64,000 nt of DNA, taken from positions 1 through 64,000 of the forward strand of contig JASBTQ010000001.1 of the NCBI GenBank assembly GCA_030148335.1, written 5' to 3'. The DNA is from Allomuricauda sp. (GTDB taxonomy: Bacteria; Bacteroidota; Bacteroidia; Flavobacteriales; Flavobacteriaceae). Numbering within the stretch: the stretch's first letter is position 1; each line of letters begins with the position of its first letter. Below, one piece after another: positions 9,343 through 16,795 of the stretch. The translations under genes were made by a program, and so were the position numbers. The notes beneath the pieces were generated by a model, which saw only the letters and a program-made list of their open reading frames with translations, was not told where the DNA came from and did no database searches.

Positions 9343-10311
9343 ATGCACCAAAAATCTAAACATCGAGCATTTTTTCTGGTACCTCCCGAAGTTCAACTGC
9401 TGGACTTAACGGGACCAGCGCACCTTTTTTATGAAGCCAAGGACTATGGCATTGAAGTAGAAACCTTTTATTTGAACCTTGAAGGCGATTCGGAGCAAAC
9501 CTCCAGTGCCGGAGTTTCCTTGGGCAACCTTACGCCGTTCCATGCCCATACACTCAAATCGGACGACCTCCTGTTTATTCCAGGGCTGGAATCCCATTTG
9601 TTCTTTAAAAGTGATTTCAAGACAACATATGCGGTTTTTCTTGATTGGCTAAAGGAACAGCATAAAAACAGAGCTCGAATTTGTTCCGTCTGCACCGGAG
9701 CTTATTTGGTGGCCATGTCCGGTCTTTTTGATGGAAAAAAATGCACTACCCATTGGAGGTATTTGGAAGACTTTCAATCCAGATTTCCTAAAGCACAGGT
9801 ACTTTCAGACCGCCTGATCGTCCAAGATGGGAACTTGTATTCCAGTGCCGGGGTCTCTTCAGGGATCGATTTAGCTCTTTTTTTGATGGAAGAGCTATTC
9901 GGACCCGTATTTACTGCCAAAATTGCCAAAGAGGTAGTCATCTACTTCCGAAGAACTGAAAACGATCCTCAGCTCAGTGTTTTTCTACAGTATCGGAACC
10001 ATATCGATACAAGGGTTCATCAAGTTCAAGATCTGCTGGCCAAAAACCTCAGCATCAAAAGCACCATAGAGGATTTGGCGGATGCTGTTCACATGAGTCC
10101 AAGAAACCTTACCCGGCTGTTTAAAAAAACTACGGGCATTACCATTGGTGACTATTTGGATAAACTACGGGTGGAACGGGCCACCCAACTCCTTTCAACT
10201 GGCTCAAAAGTAAGTGCAGTCGCAGAATCCTGTGGGTTGCAAAGCAGTAACCAATTACGGTCTCTTCTAAAAAAACACACCGCTTCCCTCCCTTCCGATT
10301 GGAAGGATTGA
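9343..10311 (+). CDS. GlxA-type transcriptional regulator (DJ-1/PfpI domain plus AraC HTH)
   Basis: The N-terminal half (about residues 8-200) is a DJ-1/PfpI-like domain. Its nucleophile-elbow region reads CSVCTGAYLVAMSGLFDGKKC. The C-terminal 100 residues form an AraC-family double helix-turn-helix (from IEDLADAVHMSPRNLTRLFKKTTG). This is the GlxA/FtrA architecture, normally a DNA-binding regulator whose DJ-1-like domain senses a ligand. It lies in one unit with the creatininase gene. Just downstream a direct repeat with 21-bp period (10312 and 10333) stands before the DJ-1 gene at 10386, a likely binding site. The ligand is unknown. Confidence 0.88.
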   Translation: MHQKSKHRAFFLVPPEVQLLDLTGPAHLFYEAKDYGIEVETFYLNLEGDSEQTSSAGVSLGNLTPFHAHTLKSDDLLFIPGLESHLFFKSDFKTTYAVFLDWLKEQHKNRARICSVCTGAYLVAMSGLFDGKKCTTHWRYLEDFQSRFPKAQVLSDRLIVQDGNLYSSAGVSSGIDLALFLMEELFGPVFTAKIAKEVVIYFRRTENDPQLSVFLQYRNHIDTRVHQVQDLLAKNLSIKSTIEDLADAVHMSPRNLTRLFKKTTGITIGDYLDKLRVERATQLLSTGSKVSAVAESCGLQSSNQLRSLLKKHTASLPSDWKD

Positions 10312-10338
10312 TTGTCCCAATACTGCGGACAGTTGTCC
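10312..10338 (+). promoter_or_regulatory. Candidate operator: TTGTCC direct repeat, 21-bp period
   Basis: TTGTCC occurs at 10312-10317 and again at 10333-10338, exactly 21 bp apart. The second copy is also half of an inverted repeat, GGACA-GT-TGTCC (10327-10338). The site lies 29 bp upstream of a TAATTTTG -7 element and directly after an AraC-type regulator gene. AraC-family proteins commonly bind direct repeats about 21 bp apart. Confidence 0.4.
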
Positions 10339-10361
10339 TTTACACCCCCTTTGTTTTGACC

Positions 10362-10369
10362 TAATTTTG
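10362..10369 (+). promoter_or_regulatory. -7 promoter element of the DJ-1/hydrolase operon
   Basis: TAATTTTG matches the Bacteroidota TAnnTTTG element, 16 bases before the ATG at 10386. No good -33 element is visible; the repeat at 10333 occupies that region. Confidence 0.6.
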
Positions 10370-10385
10370 ACCAAAATCATTTATC

Positions 10386-11423
10386 ATGAAAAGGTCAATT
10401 TTCCTATTCGCAAGTTTTCTAATTTCTTACTTCGCTATGGCCCAAACCTCTCTTTCCACACAAACCAAATACATTTGCCCACCCTGTGGCGCAACATGTG
10501 ACCAAGAAGTGCATGATGCCCCTGGCGTATGCTCGCACTGTAATATGGTGCTCATTAAAAAAAGTGACTCCAAAACCATTGCCTTTTATCTTCAAGATGG
10601 TGTGGAAGTGTTGGATTTTGCTGGCCCCATGGAAGTCTTTGCCTATGCAGGATACCGTGTTTTTACCGTCTCGGCCACCCAAGAGCCCATAAAATCGCAA
10701 GGTATCTTAAAGATAATACCCGACTATAGTGTGGAAAATGCACCAGAAGCTGACATTTTAGCTTTTTTCGGAGGAAACTCCAGTGCCGCTTCCCAAAACC
10801 CGAAAGTTATTGATTGGATACAGAAACAAGATAACATCCAATACCATTTTTCAGTATGTACCGGGGCCTTTGTCTTGGCGGAAGCCGGTATCTTGAATGG
10901 TAAAACGGCCACCACTTTTCATAGTGCTCTTGACAATTTGGAAACAAGCCACCCTCAAATCGATGTGCGCAGAAATGTTCGCTTTGTAGATAACGGAAAG
11001 GTAATTACCACAGCAGGCATTTCTGCCGGAATAGACGGTGCCTTGCATTTAGTGGCCAAACTGCAAGGCCTAAATGCAGCAAAGCGAACCGCATATTACA
11101 TGGAGTACGACAATTGGAAGTTGGGAGACGGATTGATCCTTTCCAATGACAATCCATATATCGACAAAAAGCCGTTGGAATTTTTCAAAGATTTTGAAGG
11201 CATCTACCAGTACAAGAACGACTCAGAATTAAAGCTTGTCTACAACAAAAAGGAAGGCAACCTGAGCGCGGAGATAAATGGGAACTCCTATCCCATATAT
11301 CATGAGGACCAGGATATTTTTTCCAATATCCAAAATGAGCCTGTCTTTTTCAAAAGGGACGGGAATGGCAAAATCATTGGATATTCACTTTCCGAAAATG
11401 GCCCCTTATTTAAAAAGTTATGA
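10386..11423 (+). CDS. Exported DJ-1/PfpI-family protein with heavy-metal-binding head
   Basis: A 345-residue secreted protein. It has a signal peptide MKRSIFLFASFLISYFAMAQ. A short Cys-rich module follows at about residues 32-60, with CPPC, a further Cys, and PGVCSHCNMVL, the pattern of small heavy-metal-binding domains. Residues of about 65-240 form a DJ-1/PfpI domain with FSVCTGAFVLAEAGILNGK, closely resembling the domain of the regulator encoded just upstream. The last 100 residues are unassigned. A periplasmic DJ-1 protein with a metal module is unusual, and its substrate is unknown. The stop overlaps the next start (ATGA at 11420-11423). Confidence 0.8.
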   Translation: MKRSIFLFASFLISYFAMAQTSLSTQTKYICPPCGATCDQEVHDAPGVCSHCNMVLIKKSDSKTIAFYLQDGVEVLDFAGPMEVFAYAGYRVFTVSATQEPIKSQGILKIIPDYSVENAPEADILAFFGGNSSAASQNPKVIDWIQKQDNIQYHFSVCTGAFVLAEAGILNGKTATTFHSALDNLETSHPQIDVRRNVRFVDNGKVITTAGISAGIDGALHLVAKLQGLNAAKRTAYYMEYDNWKLGDGLILSNDNPYIDKKPLEFFKDFEGIYQYKNDSELKLVYNKKEGNLSAEINGNSYPIYHEDQDIFSNIQNEPVFFKRDGNGKIIGYSLSENGPLFKKL

Positions 11424-12400
11424 TATTCAACCGCCTATTTCCTTTTCTCCTCATTGGTGTTTGTTTTTTGCAGTGCATCATTGGTCAAGAGAAGCTATAT
11501 CGATGTCCTCCCTGTACCTTCGATTGTCACAAAGAAAGCTACTTCCATCCCGGATTGTGCCCAGTTTGCAACATGGAACTAATCTTTCAAAAAGAAAGTC
11601 AATTTAAAGGCTACGCTATGGAAGAGGTCCAGATACCCAACAATTCCATAATGCTTAATGCCGCTTATTACTCTCCCATAAACCGTGACAGTATAAATGG
11701 AGTCTTGATTGTTGTTCATGGGTCTGCTCCTTCGACCTACAAAGACGTAAGCTACTATACCGGATTGGGAACACAGTTGGGAATGGCCGTATTGGCTTTC
11801 GACAAGAGAGGGGTTGGGGAATCTGATGGCACATACGAATCTTTCTCTGTGGCACGTAGTAAAGTATGGTTCAACCTTTTAGCTTCAGATGTATTGGCGT
11901 GTGTAAACTGGATAAAAGAAAAACCAGAACTCCAAAAAGCCAAGCTAGGTCTATTGGGTGGAAGCCAAGCCGGATGGATTATGCCATTGGCAGCTTCAAA
12001 AAGCAAGGCTATTGATTTTATGATCATTGGGGAAGGTGTTGCCGTCTCTGCTGGTGAAGAACACTATTTCAGTCAACTTACGGGAGATGGGGACGAAAGC
12101 GGGATTACCATCGCCAAGGCCCATAAAAAACTTCAGCATTTTGACGGTGAAAAGGGATTTGACCCCAGAAACATTCTAAAGCAACTTGAAACAGATGCAC
12201 TTTGGTTTTTAGGAACCAATGACCCCGTAATTCCTGTAGATGCCACAATTGAAGAATTGCATCGCTTAAACAAATCCAACTTTAAAGTGGTAATCCTTCC
12301 GCACGGAGACCACAACTTTCTCAACACCCAAACCAATGAGCGTTATGATCTTCTCTCTTATGTAAAACCTTGGTTGATCACTATCGGAATTTTAGAATAA
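11420..12400 (+). CDS. Exported alpha/beta hydrolase with heavy-metal-binding head
   Basis: A 326-residue exported protein with a hydrophobic N-terminus (about residues 1-22). A Cys module at about residues 29-55 (CPPCTFDC, then HPGLCPVCNMEL) is plainly related to that of the preceding DJ-1 protein. The rest is an alpha/beta hydrolase. The oxyanion region is VVHGSAPS, the nucleophile serine sits in LLGGSQAGWIMP, the acid in FLGTNDPVIPVD and the catalytic histidine in PHGDHNFLN. It is translationally coupled to the DJ-1 gene. The substrate is unknown; esterase or peptidase activity is possible. Confidence 0.8.
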   Translation: MIFNRLFPFLLIGVCFLQCIIGQEKLYRCPPCTFDCHKESYFHPGLCPVCNMELIFQKESQFKGYAMEEVQIPNNSIMLNAAYYSPINRDSINGVLIVVHGSAPSTYKDVSYYTGLGTQLGMAVLAFDKRGVGESDGTYESFSVARSKVWFNLLASDVLACVNWIKEKPELQKAKLGLLGGSQAGWIMPLAASKSKAIDFMIIGEGVAVSAGEEHYFSQLTGDGDESGITIAKAHKKLQHFDGEKGFDPRNILKQLETDALWFLGTNDPVIPVDATIEELHRLNKSNFKVVILPHGDHNFLNTQTNERYDLLSYVKPWLITIGILE

Positions 12401-12422
12401 TCACCTCACTTTTTAAACTCCA

Positions 12423-13388
12423 ATGCATACCATAATTCATTCAAACCTATTTTTGTTTGCTTTTTCCTTTTTCATATCGATTCAAAACCTTCGGGGACAG
12501 AACACAGACCCCATTCAAAAAGGGTCTGGTTATTTTCAAATGGAAGTAGAAAACTTGGATGATACCAGTAAAATAAATGTGTATTATCATAGACCTAAAA
12601 ACTTCAATCCAGATTCAAAAGTAATCTTGGTGATTCCAGGAGCGGGGAGAAATGCTGATACCTACCGGGATGCTTGGATTGTAAATTCCGAAAAATACAA
12701 TGTACTGGTTCTCTCCCCCATGTATCCAAAAAGCAAATACGGATTCGAGGACTATCACCTTGGCGGTATTATACAAAATCTAAATATTTCCGAATGTGTA
12801 TCATGGGTTGAGGGAACCAATGAAGCTATTTTGGATGAGGGTAAACTCGCCTACCACGTAAATCCTGAAAAAAGAAAATGGCTCTTTAAGGATTTTGATG
12901 CAATTTTTGATTTTGCCATTACAGCAACTCAATCAAATCAAACTTCCTATGATATTTTTGGACATTCGGCTGGCGGGCAAATCCTTCACAGGTTCGCCTT
13001 GTTCCACCCATTTTCAAAAGCAGACCGTATATTGGCTTCCAATTCAGGTTTCTATACGTTGCCTGACTTTGGGCCTCCATTACCATTTGGTCTTAAGAAT
13101 AGTTCGCTTACTGTTGACGACCTAAAAGCATCATTTGGCAAAAAATTGATTCTTTTCATTGGGGAAATGGACAATGAGAATGAAACGGGAGGTACTTTGT
13201 TGCGTTCAAAATCAGCAGACCAACAAGGTTACCATCGTCTGGAGAGAGCGCAATATTTCTACCAGTTGTCACAAAATAATTCCAAAAAATTAGGTGCGAT
13301 GTTCAATTGGGAAATTAAAATCGTCCCAAAAATTGGGCATGATTATCGTAAAATGAGTCAAGCAGCCGGCTCATACCTATACGAATAG
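12423..13388 (+). CDS. Exported alpha/beta hydrolase
   Basis: A 321-residue protein with an N-terminal signal sequence ending near QNLRGQ. It has an alpha/beta-hydrolase fold: the oxyanion segment VILVIPGAGRNADTYRD, the nucleophile in DIFGHSAGGQILHRF, and a terminal histidine in PKIGHDYRKM. It resembles secreted PHB-depolymerase-like or esterase-like hydrolases. It starts 22 bp after the preceding hydrolase and probably closes the operon that begins at 10386. It lacks the Cys module of its two neighbours. Base composition is slightly more AT-rich than average for the window. Confidence 0.8.
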   Translation: MHTIIHSNLFLFAFSFFISIQNLRGQNTDPIQKGSGYFQMEVENLDDTSKINVYYHRPKNFNPDSKVILVIPGAGRNADTYRDAWIVNSEKYNVLVLSPMYPKSKYGFEDYHLGGIIQNLNISECVSWVEGTNEAILDEGKLAYHVNPEKRKWLFKDFDAIFDFAITATQSNQTSYDIFGHSAGGQILHRFALFHPFSKADRILASNSGFYTLPDFGPPLPFGLKNSSLTVDDLKASFGKKLILFIGEMDNENETGGTLLRSKSADQQGYHRLERAQYFYQLSQNNSKKLGAMFNWEIKIVPKIGHDYRKMSQAAGSYLYE

Positions 13389-13507
13389 ACTCTTCTTAAA
13401 TCACTAATTATCAGTGTTTTTAAACTACATAAAACAAGGTTTGTTTTAAAAATACATGCTTTTGGAAGGTATAAACACACTTCAAATGTAAATTTAACGT
13501 TAATTAA

Positions 13508-13537
13508 TTGTAAACTAAACGTAATTTGGTATTTTTG
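13508..13537 (+). promoter_or_regulatory. Near-perfect Bacteroidota promoter before a 40-residue ORF
   Basis: TTG at 13508-13510, a spacer of exactly 19 bp, then TATTTTTG at 13530-13537. This is one of the best -33/-7 matches in the window. The next ATG is at 13558. Confidence 0.7.
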
Positions 13538-13557
13538 TAGTATAAATCCCATACGAT

Positions 13558-13680
13558 ATGAGAAAGCGAATCAATACATGGGTAGAAAATGTGTCCAATA
13601 AGTTTGACCGGATTTGGTCAAACGCAAAGACCTATTGCAGGAAGTGTAGGTTGGTCTATGAACGAATGTGGAGCATTTAG
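13558..13680 (+). CDS. Small basic protein, 40 residues, unknown
   Basis: A short ORF starting at the ATG at 13558, 20 bases after an excellent promoter, and ending in TAG at 13680. The product is basic and rich in Arg, Lys, Trp and aromatic residues (start MRKRINTWVENVSNKFDRIW), with two cysteines near the middle. I do not recognise it. Its stop overlaps the 3' end of rsmG on the other strand by four bases. The promoter is the main evidence that the locus is expressed. A non-coding transcript that ends within rsmG antisense is the alternative. Confidence 0.45.
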   Translation: MRKRINTWVENVSNKFDRIWSNAKTYCRKCRLVYERMWSI

Positions 13681-14318
13681 TCCTGCCCTTTAAACTTTTG
13701 TGGTAAATAGACCACTTTTTTTGTTTCAAAGAAATCTTCTTCGAAGTATTCACTCAAATCAAAGATTTGGACGGTTTTGTAGTCTTTCAATTCTTCTTCC
13801 AAGTCGCCCCCTTTTAAATAGAGGATCCCATTCTTACGGGCATGGGCAGAGTCCTTTTTGATTTTTCCCTTGGTCCAATGCACAAAAGTGGGCATGGCAG
13901 CCACTGCCCTACTCACAATAAATTCAAATTGGCCATCCAAATCCTCAACACGGGTATGATGGGCAGTCACATTGTCCAATCCCAGACCTTCCACAACCTC
14001 CTGCACCACCTTTACTTTCTTTCCAATGGCATCCACCAAGGTAAACTGGACCTCGGGAAATAGAATGGCCAACGGAATTCCCGGAAAACCGCCACCGGTC
14101 CCCACATCCAATATCCGGGAGCCCTCATTGAACGATTGTATTTTTGCTATTCCCAAGGAATGAAGCACATGGCGCAAGTAAAGCTCATCAATATCTTTTC
14201 TGGAAACCACATTGATTTTTTTGTTCCAATCCTGGTACAGTGCCTCCAAATCAAGGAAATGCTCTTTCTGTGCATCGGTGAGCGTTGTAAAATATTTGAA
14301 GATAAGCTCGATGTTCAT
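13677..14318 (-). CDS. rsmG: 16S rRNA (guanine527-N7)-methyltransferase
   Basis: RsmG (GidB) methylates N7 of G527 in 16S rRNA using S-adenosylmethionine. The SAM-binding motif RILDVGTGGGFPGIPLAILFP and the downstream FEFIVSRAVAAMPTFVHWTKG are standard for the family. The 213-residue length is normal. The gene is alone on the minus strand here, facing the 40-residue ORF and diverging from the desaturase gene. Confidence 0.95.
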   Translation of the reverse strand: MNIELIFKYFTTLTDAQKEHFLDLEALYQDWNKKINVVSRKDIDELYLRHVLHSLGIAKIQSFNEGSRILDVGTGGGFPGIPLAILFPEVQFTLVDAIGKKVKVVQEVVEGLGLDNVTAHHTRVEDLDGQFEFIVSRAVAAMPTFVHWTKGKIKKDSAHARKNGILYLKGGDLEEELKDYKTVQIFDLSEYFEEDFFETKKVVYLPQKFKGQD

Positions 14319-14386
14319 CTAAGGTTTGTTAATTTTAGCAAAACTAATACTTTTAAACAGGTTAACACCGTTCTAACATTAAGGTG

Positions 14387-14418
14387 TTGGGCCCTAACGG
14401 TCCATTTGGTTACCTTTG
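14387..14418 (+). promoter_or_regulatory. Promoter of the desaturase gene
   Basis: TTG at 14387-14389 and TACCTTTG at 14411-14418, with 21 bp between them. The -7 element is a full consensus match and lies 14 bases before the ATG at 14433. Confidence 0.7.
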
Positions 14419-14432
14419 CTAAAATTTTTTTT

Positions 14433-15533
14433 ATGGACAAGACCACCATCCGGTTTTCACGAAAGGATTCTGCACAGTTTTTCAGAACACTGAACAAAAG
14501 AGTAAATGAATACTTCAATGAGAATGGCATAAAGAAGACCGGGAACTGGAAACTTCACTTGAAGACGATAGTGATGTTCGCCCTATTTTTGACTCCCTAT
14601 TTTTTGATTTTAACGCTGAACCTTCCCTTTTGGGCCTATGTCATCCTATCCATTGTCATGGGTGTTGGAATGGCCGGAGTGGGTATGAATGTGATGCACG
14701 ATGGCAACCATGGCGCATATTCCAATAAAAAATGGGTCAATAAACTCATGGGAAGCAGCATTTACATCTTGGCAGGAAACGTATACAACTGGCAAGTACA
14801 ACACAATGTACTGCACCATACCTACACCAATATCCATGAGCATGATGAAGATATGGAAGCAGGTAGAATTCTTCGCTTTTCCAAACATGCCGAATGGAAA
14901 AAGCACCACAAGTTCCAACACTATTACTCGATTTTCCTATACGGATTATTAACCTTCAACTGGGCCGTGACCACAGATTTCCAACAAATGTACCGCTACA
15001 TGAAGCGTAAATTGAGCTATGGAAAGCTGCCCAACCCCGTAATCAATTGGAGCACCTTGGTCATCACAAAATTGATTTACTTGACCATTTGGATCGTACT
15101 CCCCATGATTTTTGGAGGCGTTACGTGGTGGCAAGTACTTTTGGGCTTCTTTATCATGCACTATGTGGCCGGTGTAATTTTGAGCGTGGTATTCCAATTG
15201 GCGCACATTGTGGATGAAGCCGAAACACCCCTCCCCGATGAGAGCGGGAACATGAAAAACACATGGGCCATACACCAACTCTTCACCACGGTGAACTTCG
15301 GTACAAAAAATCGCATAATAAACTGGTTTACAGGCGGATTGAACCATCAAGTAGAACACCATATCTTCCCCAATATCAGTCACATTCACTACACAAATAT
15401 TTCCAAAATTGTGAAACAGACTGCACGGGAATTTAATTTGCCCTACAACGAGTATAAAACTACCAGAAAAGCTATAATTTCGCACTTCAAACATTTGAAG
15501 GAATTGGGTAAAAACCCAGCACTTCAGTACTAG
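14433..15533 (+). CDS. Fatty acid desaturase (acyl-CoA/acyl-lipid type)
   Basis: A membrane di-iron desaturase of 366 aa. The three histidine boxes are present: MHDGNHG, QHNVLHHTY and NHQVEHHIF. The last has the QxxHH form found in front-end desaturases such as linoleoyl-CoA desaturase. No cytochrome b5 domain is fused, so electrons must come from a separate donor. Four hydrophobic helices surround the boxes. I start at the ATG at 14433, directly after a strong promoter. A longer frame reaching back to 14136 would overlap rsmG. It probably introduces double bonds into membrane lipids. Confidence 0.9.
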   Translation: MDKTTIRFSRKDSAQFFRTLNKRVNEYFNENGIKKTGNWKLHLKTIVMFALFLTPYFLILTLNLPFWAYVILSIVMGVGMAGVGMNVMHDGNHGAYSNKKWVNKLMGSSIYILAGNVYNWQVQHNVLHHTYTNIHEHDEDMEAGRILRFSKHAEWKKHHKFQHYYSIFLYGLLTFNWAVTTDFQQMYRYMKRKLSYGKLPNPVINWSTLVITKLIYLTIWIVLPMIFGGVTWWQVLLGFFIMHYVAGVILSVVFQLAHIVDEAETPLPDESGNMKNTWAIHQLFTTVNFGTKNRIINWFTGGLNHQVEHHIFPNISHIHYTNISKIVKQTAREFNLPYNEYKTTRKAIISHFKHLKELGKNPALQY

Positions 15534-15549
15534 TAAAATAGCAAAATCA

Positions 15550-16734
15550 ATGAGCAACCACTTATCTGACAGGATTCAGAACATGTCCACGTCGGCCACA
15601 CTGGCCATGGCTGCAAAAGCCAGGGAGTTACGAAATGAAGGAAAGGATATTATTGGGTTGAGTTTGGGCGAACCGGACTTCAACATCCCCGATTTTATCA
15701 AAGAGGCCGCTAAGCAGGCCATTGACGACAACTACAGCAGTTATACCCCGGTGGATGGTTATGCTGAATTAAAAAAGGCTATTTCGTTAAAATTTAAGCG
15801 CGACAACGGCTTGGAATACGGCCCCAATCAAATTGTGGTGTCCTCAGGAGCCAAACAGTCCCTTTTCAATATCGCCATGGTGGTTTTGAACCCTGGCGAC
15901 GAGGTAATCCTACCTGCACCGTATTGGGTAAGCTACAGCGATATTGTAAAGTTGGCCGAAGGTGTTCCCGTGGAGGTGAAGACCGATATTGATACCGATT
16001 TTAAAATGACCCCTGCCCAGTTGGAGGCGGCCATTACCCCAAATACCCGTATGATCTGGTTCAGTTCACCCTGTAACCCCAGTGGCTCTGTGTACAGCAA
16101 AGCCGAACTGGAAGGATTGGCCGAGGTTTTGAAAAAGCATCCAAACATCTATGTGGTTTCCGATGAAATCTACGAACACATCAATTTTGCCGGAGGCCAT
16201 GTGAGCATTGCCGGTATTGAGGGTATGTACGACCGGACCGTTACAGTAAATGGCGTATCCAAAGCCTTTGCCATGACCGGATGGCGTATTGGATACATCG
16301 GCGCTCCCGAATGGATTGCCAAAGGTTGTACCAAACTACAAGGACAGGTGACCAGTGGTGCCAATGCCATTGCCCAGCGTGCCGTTATCACCGCTCTGGA
16401 AGCTCCCGTGAGCAAAATCCAGTATATGATTGATGAATTCCACAAAAGAAGAGACCTTGTATTGGGTCTTTTGGGAGAGATTGAAGGGTTTAACTTGAAT
16501 GTTCCTGAAGGGGCCTTTTATGTGTTTCCGGATATCTCAGCTTTCTTTGGAAAGACCTTGAACGGGACTACCATCAATAATGCTTCCGATTTTGCCCTAT
16601 ACCTTTTGGAGCATGCCAATGTGGCCACGGTTACCGGAGAAGCTTTTGGAAACCCCAACTGCATTCGTATCTCTTATGCAGCATCAGAAAAAGAATTGAA
16701 GGAAGCCATTGCGCGAATCAAGGCAGTGGTCTAA
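15550..16734 (+). CDS. Aspartate aminotransferase-type PLP enzyme (class I)
   Basis: A 394-residue fold-type I aminotransferase, best matching the aspartate/prephenate aminotransferase subgroup of Bacteroidota. The PLP lysine is in NGVSKAFAMTGWRIGYIG. The phosphate-binding and substrate motifs ISLGEPDFNIPDF (first letters differ slightly) and SPCNPSGSVYSKAEL are intact, as is the C-terminal CIRISYA arginine. It starts 16 bp after the desaturase and is followed by a terminator. Substrate specificity within the subgroup is not readable. Confidence 0.9.
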   Translation: MSNHLSDRIQNMSTSATLAMAAKARELRNEGKDIIGLSLGEPDFNIPDFIKEAAKQAIDDNYSSYTPVDGYAELKKAISLKFKRDNGLEYGPNQIVVSSGAKQSLFNIAMVVLNPGDEVILPAPYWVSYSDIVKLAEGVPVEVKTDIDTDFKMTPAQLEAAITPNTRMIWFSSPCNPSGSVYSKAELEGLAEVLKKHPNIYVVSDEIYEHINFAGGHVSIAGIEGMYDRTVTVNGVSKAFAMTGWRIGYIGAPEWIAKGCTKLQGQVTSGANAIAQRAVITALEAPVSKIQYMIDEFHKRRDLVLGLLGEIEGFNLNVPEGAFYVFPDISAFFGKTLNGTTINNASDFALYLLEHANVATVTGEAFGNPNCIRISYAASEKELKEAIARIKAVV

Positions 16735-16761
16735 CCTACAACAACCTTATACTTTTCAAAG

Positions 16762-16795
16762 CCTCTTGCAGTATCAACTTCAAGAGGTTTTTTTT
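16762..16795 (+). terminator. Terminator after the aminotransferase gene
   Basis: CCTCTTG (16762-16768) pairs with CAAGAGG (16781-16787) and is followed by eight T residues that run into the end of trkH on the other strand. Confidence 0.8.

Noticed and set aside
14136..14432. A 99-residue N-terminal extension of the desaturase.
   Set aside because: It lies antisense to rsmG and upstream of the strong promoter at 14387-14418.
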